Positions 1 to 7,043 of a stretch of DNA of 17,456 bases are shown here, piece after piece. The stretch lies in assembly GCA_034678405.1 (NCBI GenBank), contig JAXDBW010000001.1, forward strand, positions 1 to 17,456, given 5' to 3'. A program made the position numbers and the translations under genes. Position 1 is the first letter of the stretch, and each line of letters begins with the position of its first letter. The notes beneath the pieces were generated by a model that was not told where the DNA came from, searched no databases, and was given only the letters and a program-made list of their open reading frames with translations. This DNA comes from JAXDBW01 sp034678405 (GTDB lineage: Bacteria; Patescibacteriota; Patescibacteriia; UBA10025; JAHIVO01).

Positions 1-32
1 TTGGGGGGGGGGTGGGGGGGGTTTTTTTTTTT
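1..32. repeat. Low-complexity G/T homopolymer runs at window start
   Basis: The first 32 bases are TT, ten G, one T, eight G and eleven T. Nothing like it occurs elsewhere in the window, and it ends abruptly in ordinary sequence. It carries no coding or regulatory signal that I can recognise. A run of this kind at a sequence end is most likely a sequencing or assembly artefact, although a real homopolymer tract cannot be excluded from the sequence alone. Confidence 0.7.
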
Positions 33-82
33 AATTTACTCTACGCTGTAAATTTGTTTTATAAAAAAAACCAATCAAAAAA

Positions 83-1372
83 CTACAACGACAATATCGA
101 AATCCCGTCAGTACCTCTGAGTAGGACTGAGTGATGGAGCGGCAGGACAGCCCACTGCGCGAGCGATCCAGGAGTGAGAGTGTATTCATTTCGTTCAGGG
201 CCTTGTGTTTCAGTGATGGTAAGACGCCCTTCCGTTTGATAGATGACATACTCACTGTCCATCAGCCATGCTGCTTGAGATATGTCTTCTGAAGTACGGA
301 TGATGAGCTCCCGACTCTCTTCTGAGAGGTCAAGGTGCCATATCTCATGCGCGTTACGCAAGAGGAGGTGAGTGTTATTTGGTGACCACTCAGCCTGCTG
401 TACCCGCTCAGGGGCTTGCTGGTATGCATGGCTGCTCGGGTCATAGGCAAAGAGGGTCTCTTCGGTCTGGTCTATGATCAGGTAGGTGGTTTTATTTTTT
501 ACGTTAACTGAAATAGTGTGGGTACGTGGAATCGGTAAGGATGATTGGAGTTGTCCAATTGCATTATATATCCCAAGTTTTTCAGCTGAACGATAGATAA
601 GCATGTCATCGGCATAGTACTCGAGACTCAGGTTATTTGCAGGTGTTACAGTTCGCTGAAAAATATTTATGCGGAGTAGGCTATCTTCGGTTTGGCCGTA
701 GAGTATATCAGATTCAGGCGCAGACCAATACATTTTCAGGAAACTGGCCGGTGTGATATCAGCAACTGATATACTGCGTCCGTTTTCCGCCGTCAATAGT
801 ATTGCAGGACTTGATGAAAAGGAGACGAGCACATATTGTTCATCGGGTGACCAGAGGACATCGGTTGGGTACTGATCGACTGGCATGTTCCAGACTGGCT
901 GTGGCTGGATCAGCGTATAGAGGGCAATTGTTTGGTTGGTGGTAGCTATAAACCGTTCCTGGCTTGGAGCAATAGCAACATTAGTGAAGGAGCCGAGTAT
1001 AGATGGATCCAGCGTGCTTTGTTTTTTGAGGAGAGTAATTTCTGGAATGCGGCTGACCTTGTCCTGATGTGCCGGTATTGCTCGAGACCAGTCGTAGTAC
1101 CCATCTTTATGTATGGTAATCTGGTATGTCTGCGCCAGGAGGTTATTTATTGTCGCAGGAGTAGTTTTGCTGAATAATTGGCCATCGACAAAAATAGAGG
1201 CATCTCGGGGTTGGGTGCTGACGGTTATTGAACCAACTTTTTGAAATCCATAACCACTTGTGCTATACCGCCACCCTAGTGAGTAGGCGATTACCCCAAA
1301 TGCGATCACGCTAAAAAGTATGACCATAAGGATAAAATAGACTCGGCGGTAACGAAGTCGCATATCACCCAT
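83..1372 (-). CDS. Membrane-anchored PEGA-domain protein with beta-propeller-like repeats
   Basis: A 429-residue protein. After a basic N-terminus (RLRYRR) there is one membrane segment (about residues 11-33), so it is probably anchored with the rest outside the cell. Residues about 47-117 form a PEGA domain, recognisable from STQPRDASIFVDG, the TTPATI turn and HKDGYYDW. PEGA domains are small beta folds found in surface and cell-wall-associated proteins. The remainder has degenerate repeats of the WSPDEQYVLVS and WSPNNTHLLL kind, as in TolB/WD40-like propellers. Its exact function is unknown; an envelope-associated scaffold or binding role is inferred. It is transcribed divergently from murA. 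A second ATG at 1363 (Met4) is an equally good start, and the promoter at 1374-1402 would favour it. It ends in TAG at 83-85. Confidence 0.85.
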   Translation of the reverse strand: MGDMRLRYRRVYFILMVILFSVIAFGVIAYSLGWRYSTSGYGFQKVGSITVSTQPRDASIFVDGQLFSKTTPATINNLLAQTYQITIHKDGYYDWSRAIPAHQDKVSRIPEITLLKKQSTLDPSILGSFTNVAIAPSQERFIATTNQTIALYTLIQPQPVWNMPVDQYPTDVLWSPDEQYVLVSFSSSPAILLTAENGRSISVADITPASFLKMYWSAPESDILYGQTEDSLLRINIFQRTVTPANNLSLEYYADDMLIYRSAEKLGIYNAIGQLQSSLPIPRTHTISVNVKNKTTYLIIDQTEETLFAYDPSSHAYQQAPERVQQAEWSPNNTHLLLRNAHEIWHLDLSEESRELIIRTSEDISQAAWLMDSEYVIYQTEGRLTITETQGPERNEYTLTPGSLAQWAVLPLHHSVLLRGTDGISILSL

Positions 1373-1373
1373 A

Positions 1374-1402
1374 AGTATAGCGACTTATCTGATACGCGTC
1401 TA
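1374..1402 (-). promoter_or_regulatory. Sigma70-type promoter for the PEGA-domain gene
   Basis: On the minus strand, TAGACG (1402-1397, 4 of 6 matches to TTGACA) is followed after 17 bases by TATACT (1379-1374, 5 of 6 matches to TATAAT). Transcription would start near 1367. That is downstream of the ATG at 1372 and about four bases before the ATG at 1363, so the mRNA would be nearly leaderless with Met4 as start. Called by eye only. Confidence 0.45.
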
Positions 1403-1408
1403 CCGCGA

Positions 1409-1437
1409 TTGCGTATTTAGCTCAGCTTATATATAAT
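1409..1437 (+). promoter_or_regulatory. Sigma70-type promoter for the murA-pyrG operon
   Basis: TTGCGT (1409-1414, matching the TTG of the -35 consensus) is followed after exactly 17 bases by a perfect TATAAT (1432-1437). Transcription would start near 1444, giving murA a leader of about 29 bases with no Shine-Dalgarno sequence. It lies in the 100-base divergent gap and overlaps no gene. Confidence 0.55.
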
Positions 1438-1472
1438 ACCGGTGCATAAATATTTAGTTTTTCACTACCGAC

Positions 1473-2741
1473 ATGGCTCAATTACGGATAGAGGGGGGCA
1501 CCTCACTTGAAGGGGATATTATGGTAGGCGGGGCAAAAAACGCGGCACTTAAGATGCTTGCGGCTGCCTTACTGACCGATGAGACCGTTGTACTCCATAA
1601 TGTTCCAGCGATCAGAGATATCCAAGCGATGCAAAAAATTATTGAGTCACTGGGAGCCGCGGTGGAATACGCTGATCACACAATGACCATTACTGGTAGC
1701 GGTGTGACTGAGGCAAAGCCAGATGTGCAGTTGGTAAAACACCTCCGTGGGTCTGTTGTTATCATCGGTCCGCTGGTAGCTCGTTTTGGCACTGTCACCA
1801 TGGCCCAGCCCGGTGGCTGTCTTATTGGCGCTCGCCCAATAGACACCCATATTCGTGGGTTAGAACAGCTCGGTGTCGCGGTTACCCAAGAAGACGAGCT
1901 GTACACCTTCACCGCGCGAAAGTTAATTGGGTCTACTGTCATATTACCAGAGATGAGTGTGACCGCCACTGAAAACGTGCTCATGGCGGCTGTTTTGGCC
2001 GAAGGAACAACTCAGATACGACTAGCGGCAGCTGAGCCAGAAATCGCCGATTTAGCAAATCTACTAAATGCGATGGGCGCGTCAATCCAAGGGGCAGGGA
2101 CATCTGTTATTACAGTGACCGGGGTGAAGAAGCTACATGGTGCTGAATATACTGTCATGCCTGATCGAATTGAGGCGGGGACGCTGGCCGTCGCTGCTGC
2201 TGTCAGCCGTGGTCGCGTGACAATTCATAATGTCGTCCCCGATCATCTAGACCTCGTGCTGCAAAAGCTGCGCGATGCCAATGTCACTTTTGAAATCAAA
2301 AAAGATAAAGCGCTACACGTTACGCCAACCACCATGTTTCGCCCCGTTGCTATCGATACCCGGCCATATCCTGGCTTTCCTACTGATCTTCAGGCACCAT
2401 TCTCCGTACTTCTCACGCAAGCAGAAGGCACGAGCACTATTTTTGAAACATTATTTGACGGCCGACTCGGATATACAAAAGAACTGAGCAAAATGGGTGC
2501 TGATATAACCATTACCAACCCTCATCAAGCGGTAGTACAGGGCCCAACCCCGCTCTATGGTAAGGAAATCACTAGTTTTGATCTCCGCGCTGGGGCCACA
2601 CTCCTGATTGCTGCAATTATCGCCAGAGGAGAGAGCATTATTAGCCAATCCGAGCTGATTGATCGCGGATACGAACAGCTACCTGAACGACTATCCGCAC
2701 TTGGGGCGCGTATTACACGGGTAACTGAACCACCAGCATGA
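1473..2741 (+). CDS. murA: UDP-N-acetylglucosamine 1-carboxyvinyltransferase (MurA)
   Basis: Catalyses the first committed step of peptidoglycan synthesis, transferring enolpyruvate from PEP to UDP-GlcNAc in the cytoplasm. The 422-residue length is normal for the family. Key residues line up with E. coli MurA: Lys22 in GGAKNAALK, Arg92 in LRGS, Cys116 in the PGGC loop (the fosfomycin target, Cys115 in E. coli), Arg121 in GARP, Asp305 in FPTDLQ and Arg372 in DLRAGA. All are present, so the enzyme should be active and, having the cysteine rather than aspartate, potentially fosfomycin-sensitive. It is first in a plus-strand operon. Its TGA stop overlaps the ATG of the downstream protease gene by four bases (ATGA), which suggests coupled translation. 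No Shine-Dalgarno sequence precedes the ATG at 1473. Confidence 0.97.
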   Translation: MAQLRIEGGTSLEGDIMVGGAKNAALKMLAAALLTDETVVLHNVPAIRDIQAMQKIIESLGAAVEYADHTMTITGSGVTEAKPDVQLVKHLRGSVVIIGPLVARFGTVTMAQPGGCLIGARPIDTHIRGLEQLGVAVTQEDELYTFTARKLIGSTVILPEMSVTATENVLMAAVLAEGTTQIRLAAAEPEIADLANLLNAMGASIQGAGTSVITVTGVKKLHGAEYTVMPDRIEAGTLAVAAAVSRGRVTIHNVVPDHLDLVLQKLRDANVTFEIKKDKALHVTPTTMFRPVAIDTRPYPGFPTDLQAPFSVLLTQAEGTSTIFETLFDGRLGYTKELSKMGADITITNPHQAVVQGPTPLYGKEITSFDLRAGATLLIAAIIARGESIISQSELIDRGYEQLPERLSALGARITRVTEPPA

Positions 2742-3979
2742 ATGAAAGAAAACACAATTATGGGCTCCGCTTCGGGCTCGGCATCGTTTTTTTACTAGTT
2801 GTTTTTGGTAGCCTCATTTTTGGATATTTTCTGGGGGTTACCGCAACCACATCTTCAAACCCAAGTGGGAACTTATCATTTACTGATGTCATTCAGGTCA
2901 TTGAGCGGTCAATGCAGGATCATCAAGTAGACCCGGCGCTATTTGAGCAAGTTTGGAATACAATTGAGGACCGGTATGTTGACACGCCCAGCGATCCAGA
3001 GGCACTCTTGTATGGAGCGCTCAAGGGGTTGGTTGCGGGGTTGCACGACCCGTATTCTCGTTTCCTCGACCCTACGGAAACAACGGAGTTTAATAAAGAG
3101 TTAAATGGCAGCTTTGAAGGAATTGGCGCTGAGATCGGAATAAAGAATAACCAGATTACAATCATCGCCCCACTGCCGGATTCCCCGGCCGCACAAGCTG
3201 GTTTGCGGGCGAGTGATAGAGTTCTCGCCATCGATACTACTGATACAAGTGGGATGAGTCTCGAATCGGCCGTGGCCATGATCCGCGGAGAAAAAGGAAC
3301 CGACGTGGTGCTGACTGTCGTCAGTGACGGTGAACGCGAACCACATGATGTTACCATTACCCGAGATGTTATTGAGGTGGATAGTGTGACCTGGAAAATG
3401 TTGGATAATGAGATTGCGTACGTTGAGATTAACCACTTCAACAGTGACACCAGTACCGTTTTCCGTTCACTGGCAAAAGACATTCTGCTCAAAAACCCAA
3501 GAGGGATGATTATTGATGTTCGTAATAACCCTGGTGGATACCTCGATTCAGTAATTGACATCGCTGGTGCGTTTCTAGATAATGACAAAACTGTTGTTAT
3601 TGAAGAAGGTGGAGGACAGCGTAAAGAGTATCCCGCCTCGAGTAATACCATATTTGAAGACATACCAGTTGTAGTACTCGTCAATGGCGGGAGCGCTTCA
3701 GCCTCAGAAATTCTCGCCGGTGCACTTCAGGACTACAATCGCGCGACTATAGTGGGAGAGCAAACATTTGGCAAAGGGTCAGTGCAGGACTATGAGCAGT
3801 TCGGTGACGGCTCCTCGCTCAAGCTAACCGTTTCGAGGTGGCTCACCCCCCTCGGCAATTCGATTAACGAGCACGGTATTACACCGGATGAAGTGGTCCC
3901 GCTTACGGATGAGGATTACAATAATGATCGTGACCCACAGCTTGATCGCGCCCTCCAACTATTGACCCCGAGCGAATAA
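2738..3979 (+). CDS. S41-family C-terminal processing protease (CtpA/Prc type)
   Basis: A 413-residue serine protease that cuts substrates near their C-termini outside the membrane. There is one N-terminal signal anchor (about residues 12-35), then a PDZ domain (about 126-205; FEGIGAEIG, SPAAQAGL) that presents substrate tails, then the S41 core. The catalytic serine is most likely Ser321 in GGSASASEI, with Lys346 in FGKGSVQ 25 residues later, the spacing seen in characterised Prc/CtpA enzymes, and Gln350 after it. The VRNNPGGYLD motif is also intact. Processing of envelope or cell-wall proteins is likely, and its position next to murA agrees with that, but the substrate is unknown. The start overlaps the murA stop (ATGA), and the acylphosphatase gene begins two bases after its TAA. 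Confidence 0.95.
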   Translation: MNERKHNYGLRFGLGIVFLLVVFGSLIFGYFLGVTATTSSNPSGNLSFTDVIQVIERSMQDHQVDPALFEQVWNTIEDRYVDTPSDPEALLYGALKGLVAGLHDPYSRFLDPTETTEFNKELNGSFEGIGAEIGIKNNQITIIAPLPDSPAAQAGLRASDRVLAIDTTDTSGMSLESAVAMIRGEKGTDVVLTVVSDGEREPHDVTITRDVIEVDSVTWKMLDNEIAYVEINHFNSDTSTVFRSLAKDILLKNPRGMIIDVRNNPGGYLDSVIDIAGAFLDNDKTVVIEEGGGQRKEYPASSNTIFEDIPVVVLVNGGSASASEILAGALQDYNRATIVGEQTFGKGSVQDYEQFGDGSSLKLTVSRWLTPLGNSINEHGITPDEVVPLTDEDYNNDRDPQLDRALQLLTPSE

Positions 3980-3981
3980 GT

Positions 3982-4254
3982 ATGTCACGGGAGATGCATA
4001 TAGTAGTCTCTGGTAAGGTACAGGGGGTGTTTTTCCGTGCTAGCGTCAAGGCTCGGGCCGAAGCCGAGGATATACGGGGATATGCTCGAAACCTTCCTAA
4101 TGGCACAGTCGAAATAGTCTTGCAGGGCTCTCCAGAGCGTTTGGAAGGCCTCAGAAAGTGGATCTCCCGCGGTCCGGGCTCAAGCAGCATCTCAGACATG
4201 AATGTAGAGATACGCCCAGCCGGAGAGCCATTTGAGGGTTTTGAGATTTTGTAG
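3982..4254 (+). CDS. Acylphosphatase
   Basis: A 90-residue enzyme of the usual family size that hydrolyses carboxyl-phosphate bonds of acyl phosphates in the cytoplasm. The family signature is intact: GKVQGVFFR holds the phosphate-binding loop with catalytic Arg19, and GYARNLPNGTVE holds catalytic Asn37. The ferredoxin-like beta-alpha-beta fold is expected across the whole chain. The physiological substrate of bacterial acylphosphatases is generally unclear, and nothing here resolves it. It starts two bases after the protease stop and is followed 21 bases later by rplI, so it sits inside the operon. It terminates at TAG (4252-4254), showing that TAG is a normal stop in this genome. Confidence 0.95.
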   Translation: MSREMHIVVSGKVQGVFFRASVKARAEAEDIRGYARNLPNGTVEIVLQGSPERLEGLRKWISRGPGSSSISDMNVEIRPAGEPFEGFEIL

Positions 4255-4275
4255 TACAATGAGATCCAGAAACGT

Positions 4276-4716
4276 ATGGACGTTATATTTTTACAGGATG
4301 TACCCGGGAGCGGCCGTCGGGGCGAAGTTAAGCATGTAGCGGAGGGGTATGCACGGAATTTTTTATTACCGAAGCGGCTGGCGCAAATAGCCACTCCGGA
4401 GGCACGCCAGAGATTTACAGCTCAGCAGGACGCATTAGAGAAGAAGCAGCAAGGTGAGGCGGGGCGGCTAGAGGAAATTGCTAAAATACTCTCCCGGGCT
4501 TCTCTGACAATCCGACGCAAAGCTAGTCCCGCAGGAACGTTATTCCAGGGTGTGAGCAGACAAGACATAGCCACGGCTATTCAGGAGCAATGCGGCTGCG
4601 GTATCTCAGCCGACGCAGTGGGTATACAGCATCCACTCAAGCAGGTAGGGGAAGCAAGGGTGCCAATCACCGTGGGAAACAAAGAAATAATCATAACAGT
4701 CAATATACAAACATGA
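4276..4716 (+). CDS. rplI: 50S ribosomal protein L9 (bL9)
   Basis: A 146-residue ribosomal protein close to the usual length. The N-terminal rRNA-binding domain is clear: MDVIFLQDVPGSGRRGEV followed by VAEGYARNFLLPKRLA. Then comes the long charged connecting helix (about residues 40-75) and the C-terminal domain (about 76-146). L9 binds 23S rRNA near the L1 stalk and extends from the ribosome surface. It is reported missing from some candidate phyla radiation lineages, so its presence here is a mild phylogenetic clue. The gene is more usually beside ribosomal or replication genes such as rpsR or dnaB; here it lies between acylphosphatase and pyrG. Its TGA overlaps the pyrG ATG by four bases. 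Confidence 0.96.
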   Translation: MDVIFLQDVPGSGRRGEVKHVAEGYARNFLLPKRLAQIATPEARQRFTAQQDALEKKQQGEAGRLEEIAKILSRASLTIRRKASPAGTLFQGVSRQDIATAIQEQCGCGISADAVGIQHPLKQVGEARVPITVGNKEIIITVNIQT

Positions 4717-6341
4717 CCAACACAAATTGTAAGTATATCTTTGTCACTGGTGGGGTAGTCTCTGGACTCGGCAAAGGTATTGCTGCCGCTTCGATTGGAG
4801 CTATACTCCGCGCTTGCAATTTCAAGGTCTTCACCATTAAATTTGACCCATACCTCAACGTCGACCCGGGGACCATGAGTCCCTATCAGCACGGGGAAGT
4901 GTTTGTGCTGGATGACGGAACCGAGACAGATCTCGACCTCGGTCACTATGAGCGTTTCTTTGATGAAAATTTGAGCAAGCTGAGTAACACAACCACCGGT
5001 CAAATCTACCAGGAGCTCCTTGATGAAGAGCGCAAAGGTAAGTACCTCGGCAAAACTATTCAGATCGTTCCACACATCACTAATAAAATTAAAGAGCGAG
5101 CGTACGAAGCTGCCGAAAAAACTGGAGCAGATTTCCTCATGATGGAAATTGGTGGTACGGTGGGTGATATCGAAGGTCAGCCGTATCTCGAGGCGGCGCG
5201 TCAGATGCGCCACGAGCTTGGCTATGAACGGGTCTTATATGTCCATGTCGCCCTCTTACCGTATATAAAGACGTCCCATGAACTGAAGACAAAGCCAATT
5301 CAAATGTCAGTCCGTGAGTTGCGTGGTGCGGGGATTGTTCCAGATATTATTTTAGCTCGCGCTGACTACCCAGTGACAAAGGATCATCTCGAAAAAATAT
5401 CTCAATTCTGTGACGTGCCAATCGAAGCAGTGATTCCCGCTCCCACCATAAAGTCAATTTATGAAGTCCCGGTAAATTTCGAAAAATATCACATCTCGGA
5501 GATAATCTTTAAACATATCGGCATCCGTAAACGGCAGCCCGACCTCCAGCCCTGGAAGCAGCTGGTGAAAAAAATAAAGAATGGTAAGCATAAAATACAG
5601 GTAACCATGGTTGGTAAATATACTGAGCACGGAGATGCATATATTAGTATTATTGAAGCTCTCAAAGCAGCCGCAGCCGCAAATAATGCCAAACTGAAAG
5701 TAGAATGGGCTGATGCTGAAAAGCTCGAGCAGAAAGATCGTAAGGAGTGGAGTAAATTACGAACAGCCCAAGGGATATTAATTCCAGGTGGTTTTGGTAA
5801 TCGTGGCACGGAAGGGAAAATTGCAGCGGCACGATTTGCCCGGGAGCAAAATATCCCGTATCTTGGCCTATGCCTCGGCATGCAGATAGCTACGATTGAA
5901 TTCGCCCGGCATGTTGCTAAGCTCAGAAACGCCAATAGTACAGAATTCGATAGCAAAACACCGCATCCAGTTATCCACATCATGCCCGACCAAGAAAAGA
6001 AACTCCTGAAAGATGATTATGGAGCAAGTATGCGACTCGGGAGCTGGGACTGTAAGCTGATTAAGGGGACGCACAGTTATCGATCATACGATCGAGAGCG
6101 TATTGCCGAACGACACCGACATCGGTATGAATATAATAACCAGTATCGTGAGCAGCTTGAGTCAGCCGGATTAAAAATTGCCGGCACCAGCCCCGACGGC
6201 ATGCTGGTGGAAATAGTCGAAAACCCCAGTCACCCATGGTTTGTGGGGGTGCAGTTTCATCCAGAATTCAAATCACGACCACTCCGACCACATCCGCTAT
6301 TTCGTGACTTCATTAAAGCGTGCGTAAAGCATAGTCTGTAA
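4713..6341 (+). CDS. pyrG: CTP synthase (glutamine-hydrolysing)
   Basis: Makes CTP from UTP, ATP and glutamine, the last step of de novo pyrimidine nucleotide synthesis, in the cytoplasm. The 542 residues match the family length. The N-terminal synthetase domain (1-270) has the nucleotide-binding loop TGGVVSGLGKG with Lys21, the MEIGGTVGDIE segment and IVPHITNKIK. The C-terminal class I glutamine amidotransferase domain (about 295-540) has the nucleophile Cys387 in LGLCLGMQ, and His516 and Glu518 in QFHPEF, so ammonia release and synthesis should both work. The frame stays open upstream to 4590 inside rplI, but family alignment (MTNTNCKYIFVTGG) and the ATGA overlap with rplI fix the start at 4713. 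Last gene of the operon, ending five bases before the terminator hairpin. Confidence 0.97.
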   Translation: MTNTNCKYIFVTGGVVSGLGKGIAAASIGAILRACNFKVFTIKFDPYLNVDPGTMSPYQHGEVFVLDDGTETDLDLGHYERFFDENLSKLSNTTTGQIYQELLDEERKGKYLGKTIQIVPHITNKIKERAYEAAEKTGADFLMMEIGGTVGDIEGQPYLEAARQMRHELGYERVLYVHVALLPYIKTSHELKTKPIQMSVRELRGAGIVPDIILARADYPVTKDHLEKISQFCDVPIEAVIPAPTIKSIYEVPVNFEKYHISEIIFKHIGIRKRQPDLQPWKQLVKKIKNGKHKIQVTMVGKYTEHGDAYISIIEALKAAAAANNAKLKVEWADAEKLEQKDRKEWSKLRTAQGILIPGGFGNRGTEGKIAAARFAREQNIPYLGLCLGMQIATIEFARHVAKLRNANSTEFDSKTPHPVIHIMPDQEKKLLKDDYGASMRLGSWDCKLIKGTHSYRSYDRERIAERHRHRYEYNNQYREQLESAGLKIAGTSPDGMLVEIVENPSHPWFVGVQFHPEFKSRPLRPHPLFRDFIKACVKHSL

Positions 6342-6345
6342 ATAT

Positions 6346-6370
6346 AAAACCCCGGTTCGCCGGGGTTTTT
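6346..6370. terminator. Bidirectional intrinsic terminator between pyrG and rpmA
   Basis: A perfect 10-base-pair stem, AAAACCCCGG (6346-6355) and CCGGGGTTTT (6360-6369), with a TTCG tetraloop. On the plus strand the hairpin ends in five T, directly after the pyrG stop. On the minus strand the same stem (loop CGAA) ends in four T and lies 25 bases beyond the rpmA stop. It can therefore end both converging transcription units. Confidence 0.93.
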
Positions 6371-6394
6371 AGGTTCCGCATACAGGAGGGTTCG

Positions 6395-6673
6395 CTAGTT
6401 GGGCTTTACATTTACGAATTGCGCTTCTTTTAGCTGGCCGTTAAATCGTTTAACTTTGCGTTTACGGAAGCTTACTATCCCAGTCACTTCAGCAAAAAGG
6501 GTATTGTCTTTGGAGCGTCGGACATTTGCGCCTGGACGAAACTGAAGACCACGCTGGCGTACAATAATGCTACCGGCTTTTGCGGTTTGTCCAGCAAAGA
6601 GTTTCACGCCGAGTCGTTGGCCTTTACTATCGCGGCCGAGGGAGGTTGTACCAGTTCCTTTTACGTGTGCCAT
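6395..6673 (-). CDS. rpmA: 50S ribosomal protein L27 (bL27)
   Basis: A 92-residue ribosomal protein, slightly longer than the usual 85 or so because of extra residues at the C-terminus. The core signature is plain: GRDSKGQRLGVKLFAGQ, then GSIIVRQRG and FRPGANV. The flexible N-terminus reaches the peptidyl transferase centre. It reads AHVKGTGTTSLGRDS, the same length as the common AHKKGGGSTRNGRDS but with several substitutions. There is no Firmicutes-type cleavable N-terminal extension. The usual neighbour rplU (L21) is absent. It has its own strong promoter (6714-6742) but no Shine-Dalgarno sequence in a leader of about 33 bases. It lies downstream of the pilus operon with no terminator between, so read-through from the pilus genes is likely. 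It ends in TAG. Confidence 0.96.
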   Translation of the reverse strand: MAHVKGTGTTSLGRDSKGQRLGVKLFAGQTAKAGSIIVRQRGLQFRPGANVRRSKDNTLFAEVTGIVSFRKRKVKRFNGQLKEAQFVNVKPN

Positions 6674-6713
6674 AGATGAATAATTGTCAGAAAGAAATTA
6701 ATATGTATTTGAG

Positions 6714-6742
6714 ACTATATCGTGGACGCGCAGGGCTGTCAA
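6714..6742 (-). promoter_or_regulatory. Sigma70-type promoter for rpmA
   Basis: On the minus strand a perfect TTGACA (6742-6737) is followed after 17 bases by TATAGT (6719-6714, 5 of 6 matches). The -35 box begins four bases after the stop of the last pilus-operon gene (6747). Transcription would start near 6707, about 33 bases before the rpmA ATG. It allows rpmA expression independent of the pilus operon. Confidence 0.8.
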
Positions 6743-6746
6743 GTGC

Positions 6747-7043
6747 TTAGTTAAATGGGTCTGGGGAGCTTTCTATTTCAGAAACTGGGGTGCTTTGTTC
6801 TTTGATTTTGATCCTTTCTAATGCGGTTTCAAACTGGCTCGTTTGTATCTTTTTGCGACGTGCAATAATTTCAGATTGGTCGATTGGTTCAGGTGATATA
6901 GTTGTTTGGTAGACATTCTGGTAAATTACAGTACCAAGCCAGAGGAGGACAATCAGAGCAATGCAGTTTACTACAATAGCAATCCGCCGTTTAAACCAGT
7001 GGGATAGGGTAGTCAGTAGGGTAGTGAGACGTAGCTTATTCAT
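6747..7043 (-). CDS. Small one-helix membrane protein at the end of the pilus operon, function unknown
   Basis: A 98-residue protein that I do not recognise. A basic N-terminal stretch (NKLRLTT to FKRR) is followed by one hydrophobic segment (about residues 21-43, IAIVVNCIALIVLLWLG), giving an N-in orientation. The outer part is polar and charged (about 50 residues, ending SSPDPFN) and is probably partly unstructured. It has no lipobox cysteine, so it is not an evident PilP lipoprotein, although its position after pilO is where pilP stands in Gram-negative operons. The longer frame from 7139 lies inside pilO. The ATG at 7043 overlaps the pilO stop by eight bases (ATGAATAA), the same overlap as at the pilN-pilO junction, which argues for this start and for coupled translation. 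A PilP-like accessory role is inference from position only. Confidence 0.7.
   Translation of the reverse strand: MNKLRLTTLLTTLSHWFKRRIAIVVNCIALIVLLWLGTVIYQNVYQTTISPEPIDQSEIIARRKKIQTSQFETALERIKIKEQSTPVSEIESSPDPFN

Noticed and set aside
33..54. Weak inverted repeat AATTTAC/GTAAATT near the window start
   Set aside because: The stem is seven pairs and mostly AT, beside a probable artefact; it is too weak to call a terminator for the PEGA gene.
2923..3684. Long 253-codon frame antisense to the S41 protease
   Set aside because: It is the shadow of a strongly conserved gene; its translation is Ser/Thr/Pro-rich without recognisable motifs.
4590..4712. Upstream extension of the pyrG frame by 41 codons into rplI
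   Set aside because: The extension is low-complexity basic sequence with no CTP synthase similarity. The family N-terminus begins at the ATG at 4713, which also forms an ATGA overlap with the rplI stop.
4581..5213. 210-codon minus-strand frame opposite rplI and pyrG
   Set aside because: It is antisense to two highly conserved genes, and no family is recognisable.
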